From contig NC_084462.1 of assembly GCF_027409185.1 (NCBI RefSeq), positions 41,364,679 to 41,428,678 on the forward strand: DNA of 64,000 nucleotides, in the 5' to 3' direction. This stretch comes from Cynocephalus volans (taxonomy: Eukaryota > Chordata > Mammalia > Dermoptera > Cynocephalidae). A program made the position numbers and the translations under genes. The notes under the pieces were generated by a model. The model made no database searches. It was not told the origin of the DNA and worked only from the letters and a program-made list of their open reading frames with translations. Below, piece by piece: positions 45,745 through 53,955 of this stretch (position 1 is its first letter; every line of letters starts with the position of its first letter).

Positions 45745-47811
45745 TTTTTGTTTTTTTTAAAAATTTTTATTGAATCAAAATTGTACATATTTTTGGGGTT
45801 CAACATTGAGATATGCTGACCAAATCAATATTACTGGCGTATATATTGTTACAAATCGTAATTATTCTTTATGCCCCTTGTTCAATCTCCCCCAATCCCC
45901 CTCTCCCTCCCCCCTCTCCTCTCTGATAACCCTGGATTTCTTCTCTCCTTCTGAAAGAGTAATGGTTACTCTGTTGATTTGTTGCGTGGATGATCTGTCC
46001 AATGCTGAGAGGTGTGATCAGGTCCCCCAATATTATCATAGAGCAGATGCTTCTTCTGTCACCCTGAAATGGGCTTTGTGAGACATCCTCTTCTTTTCTT
46101 TATCTCTGCTGGTGACTCTCCTTGTGTGAATGCACTCCAGTGGCCGGCGGACCATCTGCGTGGTGGTTGTGGCGTCTAGCCACTTTCACAGCAGTCATGG
46201 TTATTGTGGTGGCTGTGGTGGGCCACCCACATGGAGGTGATGTTTTTTGGCATGCTCCTTTGGTGCTGGCAGTGTGCCTGGTTGTGGGGAATGTCTGGTC
46301 CCCTGCTCTAAGCCTCGGGTGCCCAGGCGAGCCATGAGGCCCTGGCACTGTGTGCCTGGTTGTGGGAGGGAGGTCCAGTCCCCAGCTCCATACCTTGAGT
46401 CACCAGGCAGGCCCCGAGGTGCTAGTGTGGTGTGTCTTGTTGTGGGAGGGAGGTCTGGTGCCCAGCTCCATACCTCAGGTCCCCAGGTGGGCCCCAAGGC
46501 ACTGGTGCAGTGTGCCTGGTTGTGGGAGAGAGGTCTGGTCCTCTTTTCTATTCCTTGAGTCCCCGGGTGGACCCCGAGGCACTGGCATGGTGTGCCTGGT
46601 TGTGGGAAGGGAGTCTGGTCCCTTTCTCCACACCTCAGGTCCCTGGGAGGGCCCTGAGGTGCTGGCATGGTGTCTGATTGTGGGAGGTGGGGGTCTGGTC
46701 CTCTTCTCCATGTCTTGAGTCCCTGGGTGGGCCCCGAGGTGCTGGCACAGTGTACCTGGTTGTGGGAAGTGGGTCTGGTCCTCTTCTCCATGCCCTGTGT
46801 CCCCAGGCTGGCCCTGAGGTGCTGGCACAGTGCCTGGTTGTGGGAGGTGAGTCTGGTCCCTAGCTACATGCCCCAGGCCCCTGGCAGGCCCTGAGGCGCT
46901 GGTGGTGTGAGTGGTTGTGTGCGGGGTTCCTGTCTCCCAGCAGGCCCTGAAGGCAGTGGTGGTGTGCCTGGGCCGGAACTAATTTGTTGTCCTTTGCGTA
47001 CTTCTAACATGGGAGAACTTCCTGTGGGAACCAGTACTTGAGCGGTGTGGTTGAGCTAAATGGCTGCTTTGGTGCTGTTTCTCTAGGGAAGGCTTTTTGT
47101 GCAGCTCAGGGTTTAATGGTTGACCTTATAGGTACTTCTGGCTCTCCAGATACTTGATGCACCTGGGTTGTATAGAAACTCTGATCTGGGCCTGAGTTTT
47201 TTCATCAAACTGCACCCCATACAATTCTGCATTCCCGACCAGTTCTCCTCTGAGTGGTCCTGTGCTGATTGGGGGGTGGATCGACTTTCCTTGCTGTGTC
47301 CCAGTGTTCTCCCGATGGGCCTGTCATCCCCCCCTGCCCACGCTCCAAACACTTCCCATGGGACAGACCCTGCGCTGGTCCCTTGTGATGACTCACCGGC
47401 CTCTGAGTGGCTCCCTTTTTTCAATTGTTCTGTCTCCTCACTCCTGCATGAGTCCACGGGAACCCTGTTAGTGGTCTTGCTGTCCTGCGGGCCACCAAGG
47501 TCCTCTTCTCCCCTGCCGCCTCCAAGTAACTCCATCTGAAGGACACAGCTTTGGCTTCTGCCAGCTCCTGCTCCACGCGCTCAGCAGCTCCAGCATTAAA
47601 GTGGCCATGGCCCAAAATGCTCAGAGCAGTTTTTTCTTTCTCTCATCGTGGCTTCTCCCCCTTCATGAACTCCGTAGGTCTCTCCTTCTCTTCCCCTGAG
47701 TTCCAGCAGCCCCAGCTTGGCTGATGTCACATTTTTATAGTTGTAAATTGGTTGATTTGTGGGAGAGAGTGACGCTGGGAACCGTCTATTCTGCCGTCTT
47801 GACCAGAACTC
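45745..47811 (-). mobile_element. Composite non-autonomous retroposon, copy 2 (L1 5'UTR-like head, 80-bp VNTR, L1-like tail)
   Basis: A 2,067-bp minus-strand insertion is flanked by TGTGAAAAGG (45,735-45,744) and TGTGAAAGG (47,812-47,820). Read on its own strand it starts GAGTTCTGGTCAAGACGGC. An 835-bp head follows, colinear with 19,604-20,437 and roughly 80% identical by eye over the stretch I aligned. The two copies diverge right after ACAACAAATTAGTTCC. Next come an 80-bp tandem array, about 180 bp of unassigned sequence, and a purine-rich GGGGGAGGGAGAGGGGGATT tract. The tail resembles an L1 3'UTR and ends with TTCAATAAAAATTTTTAAAA. No ORF1 or ORF2 sequence is visible. A 140-codon frame in the head has no recognisable domain. 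Confidence 0.82.
46257..46970. repeat. VNTR-like tandem array, 80-bp unit, about 8.5 copies
   Basis: The landmark TGTGCCTGGTTGTGGG and variants recur at 46,273, 46,351, 46,431, 46,511, 46,591, 46,671, 46,751 and about 46,830, a strict 80-bp period with slight shortening at both ends. Two degenerate partial units follow to 46,970. Each unit ends with a TCCCCAGGTGGGCCCCGAGG-type segment. Because 80 is not a multiple of three, the array gives overlapping open frames in several phases on both strands (up to 196 codons), none meaningful. Confidence 0.95.
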
Positions 47812-48224
47812 TGTGAAAGGCTTTCATAAGCCCTAAAATGCTACGTTAATGTAACATATTATCATCAATGTCATTGTTATCACCATCATTTTCATTTATT
47901 TTTATTTTTATTTTTATTATTACTTGATAATTTATTTCCAGAAAGTTCTAGAACTTGACTTCACCAGCTGGCTTACCAGAATCCCCTTTGGGGTTTGGAC
48001 AGTGGTTTTGGTATTTTGGATCTAGAGTCTACCTTCTAAGGAACTAAGGAACTAAGAAAATATACCCAAACCTCAAATGTATTAAGTGAAGTGAAGGCAA
48101 GTACAGCTTGATGTCTTCTTTAAGAGAAAAGTCATGGCACGTACATGGGGCATTTATTTTTTGTAGCAGTATAATCTGCATTTCTTCTCATCCAATAATT
48201 TACGTTTTGTAAACATATGATTTA

Positions 48225-48850
48225 TCCCTTGGGCACTGTTGGTGGGCATGTAAGATGGCACGGTCACTGTGGAAGATGGTATGGGCATTCCTCAAAAAAT
48301 TAAAAATAGAATTACCGTGTGATTCAGCAATTCCACTTCCGGGTATATATCCAAAAAAAGTAAAGGAGGGATCTCAGGTGCTTGCACACCTATGTTCACA
48401 GCAGTGTCATTCAAAACAGCCAAGGGGTGGAAACAACCCAGGTGTCCAGGGGATGAATAGATAAACAAAATGTGATATACAAGTACTGTGGAATATAATT
48501 CAGCTTTGAAAAGGAAGGAAACTTTGACACATGCTACCCCATGGATGGACCTTGAGGACCTTATGCTAAATGAATTAAGCCAGTCATCAGAGGACAAATA
48601 CTGTCTGATTCCACTTATATGAGGTTCCTAGAGTTGTCACACTCACAGAGACAGAGATAAGAATGGCAGTTGGCGGTGGCTGGGGAGGGGGACAGAGTTT
48701 CAGTTGAGGAAGATGAAGAGAGTTCTGGAGACAGAGATGGTGACGGCTGCACAACAGTGTCAGTGTACTTAATGCCACTCCACTGCACACTTAAAACAGT
48801 TCAAGTGATGAATTTTATGTTAGGTGCATTTTACTACAATTACAGATGAT
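48225..48850 (+). mobile_element. LINE-1 3' end
   Basis: 'TGTGATTCAGCAATTCCACT', 'CTATGTTCACAGCAGTGTCA', 'GTGGAATATAATTCAGCTTT' and 'TGATTCCACTTATATGAGGT' are the ORF2 C-terminal and 3'UTR order. It ends less than 300 bp before APBA2 exon 2 and is in the same orientation. Confidence 0.92.
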
Positions 48851-49099
48851 CGCAATAGATAATAAAATTTTTAAATAATCAAGAAAAACTTTTTTAGGAG
48901 TGTAAAACTATATGTATTAACTGTATAACAGTTTAAGTATAGTTAAATATATATTTATGCACACACACAGACACACATTTCTGCACACATGCCTACGTAC
49001 ACACGCATTTTACAAAACTGTATCCCATTGCATGTCCAGTTTTTGTATCTTGGTTATTTCTCTAACATATAAAAACAGTCTTTAATTCCCGGTTTCCAG

Positions 49100-49180
49100 G
49101 TCTGCAATGGTTTGGAGCAGCCGAGGAAGCAGCAGCGCTCTGATCTCAATGGACCCATTGACAATAACAACATCCCGGAG
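49100..49180 (+). CDS. APBA2: APBA2 coding exon 2 (residues 323-349, 81 nt)
   Basis: 81 bases in phase 0 encode [19 protein letters not shown] then IDNNNIPE, contiguous in human APBA2 with the end of exon 1. The acceptor is CCCGGTTTCCAG|GTC, with a modest pyrimidine tract after an A-rich stretch, and the donor is CCGGAG|GTAATT. The segment links the Munc18-binding region to the PTB domain and has no known fold. The length is a multiple of three, so skipping would delete 27 residues without a frameshift. It is too short to appear as a stand-alone open frame and is recognised by identity to the family. Confidence 0.95.
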
Positions 49181-50151
49181 GTAATTTTTTCCAAGGACCC
49201 TTGGTGTGGAGCTGTCCCCCAGTGCCTGGGGACGGGGAGCTCAGGTCAAGCCACATTGCATGTTGGGGAGCAATAGGGGGCACCCTGGCTGGTGGACAAG
49301 GAAGAAAGAGCCTTTCTTGCTGATTTAAGGCCACACTGTGGAGTTTTATGTGTCACTGATGGTGTATGTGTGTGGGGGGGATCATTGGTGCTCCCTGATT
49401 TGATAGAAACTCATTCTCCCCCATTGTGTGATAACCATGTTCTAAACCAGGGTTTCTCAACCATCCCACCATTGAAATTTAGGGCCAGATGATTCTTTGT
49501 TTGGGGACTGTGGGATATTGAGCAGCATCCCTGGCCTTTACCTGCTAGATGCCAGTAGCAACCCCTCTCCCAGTGTGACAACCAAAAAGTCTTTAGACAC
49601 TGCCAAATGTCCCCTTGGGGACAGAAATCATCCTGGTTGAGAATCGCTGTTCTAAACCAAAAGCATGGTTTTAAAAAACAATCCCGTATAACCACTGCCA
49701 TGATGTAGGTTATTAAAATGAGGACTTAAGCAGTTTATCTCCCTTCTCTGAGTAACATAGTTTAGATGAGATTTTCTAACTGAAATAACTATGGTCCCCC
49801 CCAGGCAGTGGCACCCAAGCTCCTTGCTCTTGCTTTTAACCACATGCGAGGCAGCCCCCATGCCCACCAGGTGGATGTTCATTGGGTAGTATGGTCTCTA
49901 GGCTCCCTTGGATCCCCGACTTGCTAATCTGAAGGTCCCTAATTTTAGATGGTGGGCTTTCATGCCCCTCCCAAACATCATGTTGCCTGAATGAGACTGG
50001 TTCGCTGTATGGAGCTGACTTCTTTGGAACACCTGTCGCTCTGGGGTTAGCTTGTCTCATATGGTGCACAGCTTAGTCCTTCTTAGCCTACATCTTATGG
50101 GCCATCTGCTTACACCTGGAATGTGTTTTATTTCTCCATATTCCCTAACAG
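49181..50151 (+). other. APBA2: APBA2 intron between coding exons 2 and 3 (971 bp)
   Basis: Bounded by GTAATT and CCCTAACAG. It contains one MER20 copy and otherwise unique sequence. Confidence 0.93.
49448..49649 (-). mobile_element. MER20 hAT-Charlie transposon
   Basis: 202 bp from CAGGGTTTCTCAACC to GGTTGAGAATCGCTG, flanked by perfect 8-bp hAT duplications TTCTAAAC (49,440-49,447; 49,650-49,657). Interior landmarks GGATATTGAGCAGCATCCCT and CCAAATGTCCCCTTGGGGAC are the reversed MER20 consensus. Confidence 0.95.
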
Positions 50152-50188
50152 ACAAAGAAGGTGGCATCATTTCCAAGTTTTGTGGCTG
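50152..50188 (+). CDS. APBA2: APBA2 coding exon 3 (residues 350-361 plus one base, 37-nt microexon)
   Basis: Thirty-seven bases encode TKKVASFPSFVA and the first base of the next codon. The acceptor is TTCCCTAACAG|ACAAAG after a good pyrimidine tract, and the donor is GTGGCTG|GTAAGT, a perfect consensus. In the family this peptide immediately precedes the PTB domain, which together with two PDZ domains must be encoded beyond 64,000. Skipping this exon alone would shift the frame. Its small size fits the neuronal microexon class, but no splicing enhancer was verified. Confidence 0.95.
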
Positions 50189-50389
50189 GTAAGTGACTTT
50201 GAATGTTATCTCTCGGGGCAATTGTGTTTTATGTCAGGACAAATGGTGCTTTCTTTTCCTTTCGGTTTTCTCCAGCAAAGCTTGTGTAGAAGGCACACCT
50301 TCCAGCAAGGTGCTCGGGCATTTGGTTGTTGGACCCCCTGAGTGGGGAGGGGAAGTCCTGCTGATGTGCCCACTTTGATGCAAGGAGCA

Positions 50390-50520
50390 GTGGACCATCT
50401 CATGTAATTACACCTTCGCTAATTGCATCACAGATGACACTGATGACTGAATTAACAGACTGAATGTGTCTGGATAAGCAGCTCATTATGATCTAACACT
50501 TTTGATCAGGGTGGATATAA
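50390..50520. other. Unique block, candidate regulatory element downstream of exon 3
   Basis: CATGTAATTACACCTTCGCT, AATTGCATCACAGATGACAC and GCAGCTCATTATGATCTAAC form a dense series of homeodomain/bZIP-like words 200 bp downstream of the microexon. It is not a repeat I recognise. Function is inferred from composition only. Confidence 0.28.
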
Positions 50521-50829
50521 TTGCATCCAAATTCAGGCTGTTGTTCTTGTTTTAGACCCTTTATTTCCCTTTACCCTCCCATCTTTTTTGAGGAGATTAA
50601 TAGTACATTTCAGCAGTCAGTGGAGAACAAACTAATTGATCTGTTCTGGGTCTCTGTTGGTGTGGGGAGCGCAGCTGCGTGGCTGTTGAGGGAGCCGACT
50701 GGGTAGTCTGCAGCGCACTGGGCAACTTGTGGGCCGCTAGCAGACCCTGTGGGTGCTTCTGGTGTCCAACATCAGAGAAAAGAGCCTCTTAAGTAGCATC
50801 TGTCTCCTTGCCAGAGAATGTTTCCTGCC

Positions 50830-50945
50830 CCTGCTAATGTGTTATAATAAACAATGTGAATTTTATTAATTATTTCAATAAGCTGGTAATTAATTCTTAT
50901 GAATATTTATGGAGCAAGGTAGATCAGTCTTCAGAAATAAATGAC
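50830..50945. other. AT-rich unique block with clustered AATTA motifs
   Basis: TTTTATTAATTATTTCAATA and GGTAATTAATTCTTATGAAT carry four ATTA-type cores within 60 bases. Candidate conserved noncoding element, by composition only. Confidence 0.28.
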
Positions 50946-50989
50946 TTTTTAACCTTTCCCACTCTGCTTTTCTGAAACCTGGGAAACTT

Positions 50990-51790
50990 GAAGCCCCCAC
51001 ATTCCCTTTTAAGGGACTAGTTTGAACCAGGCTAAACCAGTTCCAACTGGTTCAAAATGGATTAACTGGCTCATACCAATTTTGACTGTTGTTAACTGGC
51101 TTAATGTCAAATTGGATGAAAATCTGTTTTAAACTGTCAGAACCAATATTATACAATTCAAATAGATTTGACTCCATTTTGACCAATTCAAATAGGCTCA
51201 AGTAGGTTTTGCCCAGCAGTTCACATGTGGTTTTAGGTATATTTAAGCTGTCTCAGACTGGCTCAAACTGGCTTTTGTCAGGTCACAACAGGTTATGATG
51301 ATTCCAACCCAACTGGCTAATTGTAGTTTTCCAGGACCTAAGGATTGGCAGGAAGAGACCACCCCCACCCCCACCTCCCGCAGCAGGGTTTGGTCAGGTT
51401 CCTGATTTGTAGGAAGCCCCTCCCATAAGCAGGGGTGTGTGCAGAACATCTCTGCACCACTTTCCTTGGTGGTCAGAAGCCAGGGTTCAGTGAGGTGGTG
51501 TCTCAGGCATCCAAGAAACTCACTTTTCATCATATCATGGCGTCATTCAGACAGAACAACCTTCAACTGTCCAGGGGGATGATCCAGGCATTAAACTTGC
51601 TTGGCTCTTGCACAAGCTCATTCATATCTGCAGGGGAGGGAGGATAGAGGGATCGGGAAACAATGTCAATGCCCAGGGTGCCTTTGACTTTAGCTTCTAG
51701 CATTCCAGAACTCAATTCTGCATACCATTTCAGACTGTTCCAAACCAAATCAAAACAATTGGGTACCTCAAACCAATTTTGCACAGGCTA
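50990..51790. repeat. Degenerate array of AACTGGTTCAA-like words
   Basis: From 51,000 to 51,320 a roughly 10-base word (AACTGGYTCAA/AACCAGTT and relatives) recurs a dozen or more times in both orientations, for example CCAGTTCCAACTGGTTCAAA and CAGACTGGCTCAAACTGGCT. After about 380 bases of ordinary sequence the theme returns at 51,710-51,790 (CAGACTGTTCCAAACCAAAT). This may be an old transposon whose ends consist of such words (hAT-Blackjack MER63 comes to mind) or a decayed simple repeat. Confidence 0.5.
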
Positions 51791-51859
51791 AAACTGCTTG
51801 TGTATGTGTGTGTGGGGGGGGTTTATGGAGAGGTTGGTTAATGCATACAAAATTACAGC

Positions 51860-52115
51860 TAGGTAGGAAAAATAAGTTCTAGTCTATACAGTAGTGCTAG
51901 GCATCTACAATCAAAAATAATTTATTGTATGTTCTCAAATGGCTAAAAGAGAGGATCTCAAATGTTCTCACCACAAAGACATGATTAATTTTTGCGATGA
52001 CAAATTACCCTGATTTGATCATCACATATTGTATACAAGTATTGAAATATAATTCTGTACCTCATAAATAAGTACAATCAATGCATATCAATTAAAAATA
52101 CATAAACTAAAAAAA
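51860..52115 (+). mobile_element. LINE-1 3'-terminal fragment
   Basis: 'AAAGAGAGGATCTCAAATGT', 'CCCTGATTTGATCATCACAT' and 'GTACAATCAATGCATATCAA' followed by TTAAAAATACATAAAC are the L1MA/MB-type 3'UTR end. Confidence 0.88.
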
Positions 52116-52149
52116 CACTGCTGTGGCCACCTCAAACCAATGTGGACAA

Positions 52150-52378
52150 CCTTAATTTAGAGTTAGTTCCTATAGGAGAGAAGCCCTTTGATTATTAGGA
52201 AAATGTAGACACCTTAAGCAAAAGTACACCCCTTAATATTAGAGAATTCATATTCAACAAAGCCTTTATGGACGAAAAATCTTTCTCAGTGACAGGAAGA
52301 GACCATCATAATGATGAAAAACCCTAGAATGTAATGAATGGGGGAAAACCATTTCCAAATTAAGCACCTTTATCAGTT
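52150..52378 (+). pseudogene. Decayed C2H2 zinc-finger gene fragment
   Basis: Two linkers survive: GGAGAGAAGCCCTTTGATTA (TGEKPF-type) and, at about 52,317, GAAAAACCCTAGAATGTAAT followed by GAATGGGGGAAAACCATTTC. The latter matches the coding template of a KRAB-ZNF finger (EKPYECNECGKAF) except for a stop, a lost base and substitutions. The spacing of about 160 bases, close to two 84-base finger repeats, fits a finger array. I infer a fragment of a processed or duplicated ZNF gene, not a working gene. Confidence 0.55.
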
Positions 52379-53554
52379 AGGAATGCATTTGGGTGCATTA
52401 TTAAAATGCCCACCTCACATTAGCTTGCACAAATAGGGGAGCGTGTGTCTTGCGTAAAGAAGTCCAGAGGTGAGTGCTGCTTGTTTGGTGGCTTCGTGAC
52501 ATTGGGATTGGTGTTTCTGCTTCTCTTGGCCTGTCCTCAGGCTGGTCACCTCACTGTCACACAGTGTCTGCATACCTCCAGCCATCGCTTCCCCCATTCC
52601 AAGCAGGAGGAAGAGGGGAGAAGGGCGACAGTACAAACCAGCTGTGTGTCTTCCCCTTTGCACTAGGGGAGCGAGGGTTTTCTGTGGGTGGTGAGGAATG
52701 GATTCTCTGCAGGAGAATTTGACCTGGTGTTAACTTTCTCAGTCCGTTCCCTGACTAACCTGGAAGGTGGAATGTCCACTGTGTCACTCACTAGGCAATG
52801 CTGCTCATGGTAAAGACGACTCTCAGTGGTAGACTCTATCTACATGGGGAATTTTAATGGGGGGTGGGGTACAGAATTTTAGCCTTCCCACAATGGTGGC
52901 TCTTGTGACAGGGGGTGTTCCCTGAAGGGGACCCTGGAAGCTACTGCCATAGAGTGGTTGTGAGAGACACTGGCTCCTAGGAACGTGAGGCTCTGAAGCC
53001 AGATGGCTTCCATACACCATTCTTGATGGCGGCTTTGCACCCTCGCAGCTGAGCCGTCCAGGGGCCCAATGAGACTAGCAGTGTGGATGCTTCATGGACT
53101 CCCCCAGGAGAGTCCAGCTGGCAAACTGATCTTACTCTTTCTGAGTAAATGGCCCAGTGTCTAATTGAACCTTAGGAGACCTCATGAGTCTGAACATGCT
53201 GTTGAACCTTAAAAGACTCTGGAGACCTCTTCCACACACTTTTTATCTCTCATCAGCCAGAACTGTGTCATGACCAGCCCCCAAGCTCCAGTGTTGGCTG
53301 GAGAATCAAGTATGTAGCTTCCCGTGAAGCCAGGGGAGAAGGTCTAGAAATGGGTGTGGGGCGGGCAAGCCCTGGGTGTCTGCTGCACTGTCCCATCCAC
53401 CTGGTGAGCATTCAACCTCCTGAGGTTGTTTAGTGCTGAGGCTGAACGCCTGCCCTTCTGAGAAGACAGGACAAGTGTAACAGAGGAGCTGGCCTTCCAC
53501 CTCATCAGGGCTGAGAAATTGTCCTGGAGGGAAACTTTCCTGGCGTGTGAATGG

Positions 53555-53690
53555 GGGATGGCCTTTATAGGTTAGAAAACTGATGCACAGTGAGGTTAAA
53601 GTAACTCTTCCAAGGTCCCAGGGCTGACAAAGAGGAGAGCTTGGACTTGGACCCATATCTGGGTCCTCGACGGCATAAGCTCTTAGCCAA
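53555..53690 (+). mobile_element. MIR SINE
   Basis: 'AGAAAACTGATGCACAGTGA', GGTTAAAGTAACTCTTCCAA and 'CAGGGCTGACAAAGAGGAGA' reproduce the MIR core. Confidence 0.8.
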
Positions 53691-53774
53691 AGTGATTTCC
53701 TACCTCCCTAGCCGCCTTTATGCACCACCACCATCTGGAATGAGGATGGGTAAAACCTAGCAGGAGCTTGCTTT

Positions 53775-53955
53775 GAGCCAGGCACCATCTGAGTGTTTTA
53801 AGTATATCAGCTCACCAATCACTGTAACAACACTAAGGTCAGTGCTGTTACAGACGAATCAACTGAGGCCCAGAGACGGTGTGTCATCAGCTCGAGGTCA
53901 CCGGGTAGTGAGTGGCAGAGCAGGACTGGAACCCAGGCTCTGCGCAGCCTCAGCA
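53775..53955 (+). mobile_element. MIR SINE, near full length
   Basis: GAGCCAGGCACCATCTGAGT, 'TCACTGTAACAACACTAAGG', 'CAACTGAGGCCCAGAGACGG' and GGCAGAGCAGGACTGGAACC cover most of the MIR consensus in order. Confidence 0.9.

Larger units (their letters stand above)
30415..49099 (+). other. APBA2: APBA2 intron between coding exons 1 and 2 (18,685 bp)
   Basis: A GTAGGA donor at 30,415 and an AG acceptor at 49,098-49,099 bound it. Besides the listed repeats, I see nothing specific in 30,881-32,284, 32,946-34,471, 35,466-39,394, 39,906-41,287, 42,736-45,647 and 47,821-48,224. Several GC-rich overlapping frames (for example around 37,000-38,100 and 44,100-45,570) are random open frames without splice context. 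Confidence 0.9.

Noticed and set aside
46201..46791. 196-codon minus-strand frame and several overlapping frames of 60-122 codons
   Set aside because: They are produced by the 80-bp tandem array, which opens several phases at once. Repetitive peptide, no start context, no family.
47113..47535. 140-codon minus-strand frame in the composite retroposon head
   Set aside because: The corresponding region of copy 1 does not preserve the frame over its full length, so there is no sign of coding constraint.
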